A stretch of DNA of 46,159 bases from Candidatus Thiodiazotropha sp. (ex Monitilora ramsayi) (GTDB taxonomy: Bacteria > Pseudomonadota > Gammaproteobacteria > Chromatiales > Chromatiaceae). Shown here one piece after another: positions 42,463-46,159 of the stretch. The stretch lies in contig JAHXIP010000027.1 in assembly GCA_025655575.1 (NCBI GenBank), forward strand, positions 1-46,159. Reading direction: 5' to 3'. How positions within the stretch are numbered: position 1 is the stretch's first letter; each line of letters starts with the position of its first letter. A program made the translations under genes and the position numbers. Below the pieces are notes generated by a model. That model searched no databases. It saw only the letters and a list, made by a program, of their open reading frames with translations, and had not been told where the DNA came from.

Positions 42463-42997
42463 TGAATATCTCCCAATCGTTCAGTAATGCATTGAAGATT
42501 GGCAGATGAAAATGAAAACAAGCTGAATCAGGAAGTTTGTTTTATCGGAGGGTATGAAGAAAGCCAGGTAAAGGATGATATAGCAAAAGGAAACCGGTGG
42601 TGATCACACTGTTTGCCAAGGAACGCTGGTACCCCATCGCTAAAAAAGTCTCTCATCCCTGAAGTAGGCATTGAGCTAGATCATATGATTGCAAAACCTC
42701 ACCATTGGATATGGCTTTGTTTCAAAACGGTTACAGGCTGGATAACCAATGAAACTTTTTCCACTCCTGTCGAAATCATTCTGATACCTGTCTTCTGCAT
42801 ACTGTTTCCCAGTTGAGATTTACACATCAAGGAAACTTCAGGACGGATAATTCAATACTGAAGAGGACTTTCGCAAGGAAAATAGCCCAGGCCTGAGCAA
42901 AACGCACCGTTTGTACCGTAGTTTGCAGTTGCCATGCCAGCACTGTCGACAATTCACGGCCTTCCTTTAACCACCGAACTTATCATTGGAGAGAGAA
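42463..42997. other. Gap upstream of the b561 operon
   Basis: About 535 bases. It contains the TTCAG-type operator (42512-42527) and the operon promoter near its left end. A short plus-strand frame at 42613-42816 has no ribosome-binding site or family similarity. The remainder shows no gene, terminator or repeat that I can support. Confidence 0.5.
42512..42527 (-). promoter_or_regulatory. TTCAG-type operator upstream of the b561 operon
   Basis: On the minus strand the site reads TTCAGCTTGTTTTCAT, matching the SHP-gene site in its first nine bases and in the second TTCA. It lies 50 bases before the b561 start, the same distance as in front of SHP. A further TTCAT occurs at 42506-42510. Confidence 0.6.
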
Positions 42998-43135
42998 ATG
43001 GAGATACAACAGATGCAGTCACCAACAAACATCATTTTTAAGATTTCCACTTTTGCAGGATTATTATTTTTACTTGGTATTTTTGTGATTACCGCATTCT
43101 GGTCTACCAGTTATTTTTTTAGCTGGTTATTCTAA
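42998..43135 (+). CDS. Small single-pass membrane peptide (45 aa)
   Basis: An ATG with GGAG six bases upstream opens a frame of 45 codons. The N-terminal ~15 residues are polar (MEIQQMQSPTNIIFK), followed by a strongly hydrophobic helix (TFAGLLFLLGIFVITAFW) and an aromatic tail (STSYFFSWLF). Such composition and a good ribosome-binding site are typical of genuine small membrane proteins. No family is recognised and no partner gene is adjacent. Confidence 0.5.
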   Translation: MEIQQMQSPTNIIFKISTFAGLLFLLGIFVITAFWSTSYFFSWLF

Positions 43136-43213
43136 TCACACTATTTACGAAAACCACCGCACACAATTGCAATCAAGAAGAAGAATTTATGGAGAATATC
43201 AGACCCATGGACT

Positions 43214-43300
43214 AAAGGGTCGGTGACAATTAAGAATACGATAGATTATCATTTGTCACCGACCCCTTTCCTAAATTCTAGTTTCTTGTTGGACCCCTTT
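43214..43300. repeat. REP-like inverted repeat with extra half-copy
   Basis: Arms at 43214-43230 and 43251-43269 (AAAGGGTCGGTGACAA and its complement, one bulged G) are separated by about 20 bases. A partial third copy (GACCCCTTTC) follows at 43292-43301. The AAAGGGGTC core resembles palindromic REP sequences mobilised by RAYT transposases in gammaproteobacteria. No transposase gene is nearby. It could also act as a terminator for the small upstream gene. Confidence 0.5.
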
Positions 43301-43354
43301 CTTGTTGAGACTACGTTTTGTGAAAATAATTTAATCGTGATCTGCAACTGTTAT

Positions 43355-44047
43355 TCAATCAATGGCAAAACAATATAGCAAGCCGGCACCGCCCGAGCTT
43401 TCGAGTGCTTTTTGACTACACCCCCTGCTGAAATGTGAGAAGTTCCAGGATTTTGCCCAGTTATCCTCTGACGGGCCGGTTTTATCATGATGCCCGACCG
43501 CCGCGGCACCTTCTTCATTGCTGAACCAGTTCTTGCAGGTGAAGCTCACATGTGGCGAGAATGCTGTGCCATCTGGACGAGAGCCAGTCAGGATATCGTG
43601 TTGATTTGGCTTATCACCGCGTCCATTGATTATTTCACCTTTTTCGTTCAATGCAGTCTGTTTATTGATGTTGTTATTGCTATGCAGGTGTTCCACATCC
43701 CGAGCGATCAATTCGCCTTTAGCATTAAACCAAGGCCCTTTGCCAATACGATCGCGTGCATGGATAGAGGGCGTGTTATCTTCCGGGTTCTTAAAGTTGA
43801 CTCTTCCCGTGGTACTCAGATAGGCACGCCAGGTCCTGTTACCCGCACCCGCATCATCGGCAAGATCCTGACAATGCTCATCGGCACCTTCTATGCCACC
43901 GAAATTAGCGCCATCACCCGCACCGATGCTGGTAATGAAAAAGCTCATGGGGCCCGTCATAGTATCGTCGGTGACGGTTGTGTCTTGCGCTTTGACGCAG
44001 ACGCTGACCATGGTTAGCATGATTGAAACCAGAACGATTTTATTCAC
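43355..44047 (-). CDS. Secreted DUF1554/lectin-like protein
   Basis: A 230-residue exported protein with signal peptide (IVLVSIMLTMVSVCVKA). The conserved part begins MSFFITSIGAGDGANFGGIEGADEHCQDLADDAGAGNRTWRAYLSTTGRVN and continues with ARDRIGKGPWFNAKGELIARDVEHLH, DILTGSRPDGTAF and SRGCSQKALESSGGAGLLYCFA. Proteins with this layout are annotated as lectin-like in many proteobacteria; the ligand is unknown. Conserved cysteines probably form disulfides. The start is GTG with GGAGG five bases upstream. It lies just outside the cassette array. Confidence 0.7.
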   Translation of the reverse strand: MNKIVLVSIMLTMVSVCVKAQDTTVTDDTMTGPMSFFITSIGAGDGANFGGIEGADEHCQDLADDAGAGNRTWRAYLSTTGRVNFKNPEDNTPSIHARDRIGKGPWFNAKGELIARDVEHLHSNNNINKQTALNEKGEIINGRGDKPNQHDILTGSRPDGTAFSPHVSFTCKNWFSNEEGAAAVGHHDKTGPSEDNWAKSWNFSHFSRGCSQKALESSGGAGLLYCFAID

Positions 44048-44163
44048 AGTAACCTCCAGAAAGATAGTGAACGGTTATCATAGGGGATAGACCACGTTTT
44101 TTGAAGTTCAAATACTATTGGACAGCCCCCTATTCTCATTTAGAAAAATAATTATTTATATTT

Positions 44164-44246
44164 ATTGAACATATCGTTCTGGGTTTGCGGTGCGCGAGTA
44201 GCGCGTCCGAGTGAGCGCAGCGAACAACAAGACCCGCTTGTTAGGC
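44164..44246 (-). repeat. Degenerate integron attC site of the GNAT cassette
   Basis: The R'' box GCCTAAC (minus strand, 44246-44240) contains the stop codon of the acetyltransferase gene. A GC-rich self-complementary core follows. At the far end GTTCAAT (44170-44164) deviates by one base from GTTRRRY. The degeneration fits the last, oldest cassette of an array. Confidence 0.55.
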
Positions 44247-44768
44247 ATGCGCTGCCTCAATACTTAGAACCATGATCGAGGACGACAGAATATCGTTGCC
44301 AACTATCAGCTCTGGCCCCTGACCAATTTTTGAGAATCCGGTCTTTCCGTAAAAAGCCTGGGCTCTATAATTGAGGTCTGAAACACAAAGCCAAAGACAT
44401 TTGCTTTTATTCTTCCGGGCTTTATTTACAGCACTTTCGCACAGTTGGCGTCCCAAACCACCGCCGAAATGTTCTGATAAAACATATATTTGCTTTTGTT
44501 CAGTGCTTTGACCGGCTAGTTCGACCGGGCATGAGTGATGCTTGAGCACGTAGAATACAGCTGGATCAGAACCTTGAAACGCAACAACAGCTTCTGTTTC
44601 ACTTGTATTTAACAGTGACTCTGTGGAATCTACGGAGTAATTATCACGACAATACGCTTCCAGATCGCTTTTTGAATGAACACCTTCATATGCTTGAATA
44701 AAGGCTTCGATGCTGAGTGCGGAAAGCAATTCTACGGCACTATTGTCAATTTCTTTTAGTGTGAACAT
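44241..44768 (-). CDS. GNAT-family N-acetyltransferase (integron cassette)
   Basis: A 175-residue GNAT protein with the acetyl-CoA loop near YVLSEHFGGGLGRQLCESAVNKA and the C-terminal NYRAQAFYGKTGFSKIG motif. The substrate is unknown; GNAT proteins are frequent cassette cargo and some modify antibiotics or polyamines. The stop codon lies inside the attC R'' box and the start is 31 bases from the preceding attC, the compact layout of a gene cassette. Confidence 0.82.
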   Translation of the reverse strand: MFTLKEIDNSAVELLSALSIEAFIQAYEGVHSKSDLEAYCRDNYSVDSTESLLNTSETEAVVAFQGSDPAVFYVLKHHSCPVELAGQSTEQKQIYVLSEHFGGGLGRQLCESAVNKARKNKSKCLWLCVSDLNYRAQAFYGKTGFSKIGQGPELIVGNDILSSSIMVLSIEAAHA

Positions 44769-44798
44769 TCGTTACGAGTATCATTTTGAGTTTTAATT

Positions 44799-44883
44799 GC
44801 CTAACGACCAAATGTGGGGCGGCCGAGCGGTAGCGAGAACGTCCCAGCGAACGATAGTGAGCGATATAATTTACTTGTTAGCT
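44799..44883 (-). repeat. Integron attC site (85 bp)
   Basis: Minus strand: AGCTAAC (44883-44877) and GTTAGGC (44805-44799) are complementary R'' and R' boxes enclosing a GC-rich, imperfectly self-complementary core. The last codons of the upstream gene run into the first box. It separates the TIMP-like and first GNAT cassettes. Confidence 0.82.
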
Positions 44884-45260
44884 GCTTTACGTATTTCATC
44901 TAGAGATATTGAGTAGTCTGGATCATATTGATAGCTTGGGCTACACAATGATAGCTTGGGGTCTTCACCGTAACGACCGTATACAACATAACGCAAGCCC
45001 ACCGCCGCAATTGCACTACACCTGCGTATTGGTCCTCCATTTGAAATGAGCTTCCATTTGTCAGGGGTTCCTTTCAATACCTCGATAGGTTTAAGTGTAT
45101 TTACTACCTTGTTATTTTCTATGAGATTACCTTGTATAATCATCCCCAAATAGATGTAATCAGCATCATTGACTTTAGAAGACAAGGGAAAACTCGGGCA
45201 TTGGCATGCAAATGCTATCCCTGTGTAAAGAAGTAAAATTATTCCAATAATGCTCTTCAT
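44871..45260 (-). CDS. Secreted TIMP/NTR-like protein with CxC N terminus (integron cassette)
   Basis: A 129-residue protein with a signal peptide (MKSIIGIILLLYTGIAFA). Cleavage would expose CQCP at the mature N terminus. The layout, a CxC start, then DADYIYLGMIIQG, VLKGTPDKWKL and further Cys residues, resembles the TIMP/netrin-like fold known from metalloproteinase inhibitors and bacterial relatives. The inhibitor role is inference. Its start is 11 bases from the preceding attC and its end runs into the next. Confidence 0.65.
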   Translation of the reverse strand: MKSIIGIILLLYTGIAFACQCPSFPLSSKVNDADYIYLGMIIQGNLIENNKVVNTLKPIEVLKGTPDKWKLISNGGPIRRCSAIAAVGLRYVVYGRYGEDPKLSLCSPSYQYDPDYSISLDEIRKAANK

Positions 45261-45270
45261 GATTTTTTAC

Positions 45271-45334
45271 AGCTAACGACAGAGCTCAACCGCGAAGTCC
45301 GCAGGACTTCGTCGAGTGGAGCGACCGGTTAGGC
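45271..45334 (-). repeat. Integron attC site (64 bp)
   Basis: Minus strand: GCCTAAC (45334-45328) and GTTAGCT (45277-45271) form R'' and R' boxes. The core contains a perfect 7-bp hairpin (GAAGTCC / GGACTTC around 45294-45310). It is the shortest and cleanest site of the array and ends the right-hand GNAT cassette. Confidence 0.85.
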
Positions 45335-45397
45335 GGTTCATACATTTCGCCATAATCAATTCCAAATACGTCATGAAAGACGGTACCCCTTGAAGGC

Positions 45398-46009
45398 TCA
45401 GAGCCCTTTTGTCATTCGGTAAAACGTCAATCCCGGTATAGGAAATCGCTTCGGCCACTGCGACTCGACGCTCATCCCACGGCGCTCGTAGAACCGGCAA
45501 GCTCCTTGATTCCTAGCTGAAACGTCGAGGGATAGTCGAGCCGATCCACTCGCGCGAGCCCGCTCTTCAACAAAGTCCATCAAGACGGAGCCGACGCCAT
45601 CGCCGCGAAGCTCCTTATCAACAGCTATACTCTGGAGGTAGAAGTCGCCATCGGGGATTGAATCGACAATCCGCATCATTGGAGCAAACAGCGTATCCAC
45701 GATCCTCATTCGGAGATTATGCCCTCCGGCAGCCCGGTACACTGGTTCGTGCGAGGAACGGCGATGCTGCTCCGCGGTGAACACACAGACCATGCCTACG
45801 ATGACGTTGTCACGTTCTGCAAAAGTCACATTCTGGTAGGAGAGGTCGTGGTCGGGCTCGAGGAACGCCGTGGCGATTATCTCCTCGGCGCGGGGACCGA
45901 GCCACAAGTGGAAGAACCCCTCAGCTGCTTGGTCAAGGTAGCGGACACAGGCCAGACCTTCATCGAACGTGGGCTTGACAGCCCTTAGGACTATCGAATG
46001 TTGATCCAT
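45398..46009 (-). CDS. GNAT-family N-acetyltransferase (integron cassette)
   Basis: A 203-residue protein with a GNAT domain in its second half: FYLQSIAVDKELRGDGVGSVLMDFVEERARASGSARLSLDVSARNQGACRFYERRGM. This is the acetyl-CoA-binding R-G-x-G-V-G-S loop and the substrate-side NxGACRFYERxG motif. The substrate is unknown. AGGA lies before the ATG, which is 14 bases from a cassette boundary at 46023. A 63-base tail separates its stop from attC. Confidence 0.85.
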   Translation of the reverse strand: MDQHSIVLRAVKPTFDEGLACVRYLDQAAEGFFHLWLGPRAEEIIATAFLEPDHDLSYQNVTFAERDNVIVGMVCVFTAEQHRRSSHEPVYRAAGGHNLRMRIVDTLFAPMMRIVDSIPDGDFYLQSIAVDKELRGDGVGSVLMDFVEERARASGSARLSLDVSARNQGACRFYERRGMSVESQWPKRFPIPGLTFYRMTKGL

Positions 46010-46022
46010 ATGATCCTTCCAC

Positions 46023-46159
46023 GCCTAACGCCCCGCCTCACAGGAGAGCGAGCGCAGCGAGTGAATGATGGAGTTCCCACGGTCTAGATGACACACCGAA
46101 CCCTCAAAATGAGGCATGCTCAAATGCCTCCGGACTAACACCGCCGAGATGACTATGTC
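46023..46159 (-). other. Right end of the cassette array, partial site
   Basis: GTTAGGC (46029-46023, minus strand) is a cassette boundary box next to the GNAT start. To its right is an attC-like core (GAGCGAGCGCAGCGAGTG near 46048) but no clear partner box before the window ends. A 7-bp hairpin (GAGGCAT / ATGCCTC, 46111-46130) lies beyond. This may be a degenerate attC or the approach to attI; no integrase is visible. Confidence 0.45.

Noticed and set aside
42613..42816. Small plus-strand frame upstream of the b561 operon
   Set aside because: There is no ribosome-binding site or recognisable similarity; the 45-residue frame at 42998 is much better supported.
43487..44017. Long plus-strand frame opposite the lectin-like gene
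   Set aside because: The minus-strand frame has a signal peptide, conserved motifs and a GGAGG-GTG start; the opposite frame has none of these.
45273..45500. Short minus-strand frame running through the attC site
   Set aside because: It overlaps the GNAT gene end and the attC core in another frame and has no start signal.
1..46159. CRISPR arrays, tRNA or rRNA genes, transposase genes
   Set aside because: No regularly spaced repeats, cloverleaf-like sequences, ribosomal RNA signatures or transposase motifs were seen on either strand.

Overview
The window reads as a chromosomal segment of a gammaproteobacterium. The best marker is the rpoE-rseA-rseB-rseC-mucD-(glutaredoxin)-lepA-lepB-DUF4845-rnc-era-recO-pdxJ block on the minus strand, with nadB divergent from rpoE, an arrangement typical of Pseudomonas and Chromatiales-like lineages. 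A nagZ / purine phosphoribosyltransferase / methylthioinosine phosphorylase group and an SHP-type haem protein operon fit a free-living or symbiotic, possibly sulfur-oxidising Chromatiales-like organism. That taxonomic refinement is inference only.

Layout. 1-7.1 kb: a sigma-54 activator (minus) faces a tightly overlapping plus-strand operon for tungstate uptake and molybdopterin cofactor maturation (tupABC-mobA-mobB-moeA), followed by a thioredoxin-like protein. A near-consensus -24/-12 element lies between them, so the activator probably controls the operon. 7.1-13.3 kb: thiol peroxidase, an unusual lysine-rich membrane-anchored protein, a Sel1/SH3 protein, methylthioinosine phosphorylase, a hemerythrin-like protein with a highly structured leader, hpt and nagZ. 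13.3-18.7 kb: an orphan FliL-like protein; an oligopeptide-type importer (binding protein and two permeases, no ATPase) with an L,D-transpeptidase inside the operon; and an AT-rich FemAB/BioF2-like acyltransferase that looks acquired. 18.7-24.4 kb: cysM-rlmD-CYTH operon, a CBS-domain protein, small membrane proteins and a DUF389 membrane protein.

24.7-37.2 kb: the housekeeping and envelope-stress block. A candidate sigma-E promoter in front of rpoE also fixes its start codon. 37.2-42.5 kb: YgfX without its usual partner SdhE, an EF-hand protein, and a six-gene operon for cytochrome b561, SHP (DUF1924), diheme cytochrome c, a PepSY protein and an OmpR/PhoQ-type two-component system. Three copies of a TTCAG-N6-TTCAG-type direct repeat sit upstream of the b561, SHP and EF-hand genes and look like operators of that two-component system.

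42.5-46.2 kb: an accessory end with a 45-residue membrane peptide gene, REP-like inverted repeats, a secreted lectin-like protein and, from about 44.16 kb, an integron gene-cassette array. The array holds three minus-strand cassettes (GNAT, TIMP-like secreted protein, GNAT) separated by attC sites. No integrase is inside the window. No rRNA, tRNA, CRISPR array or transposase gene was found.
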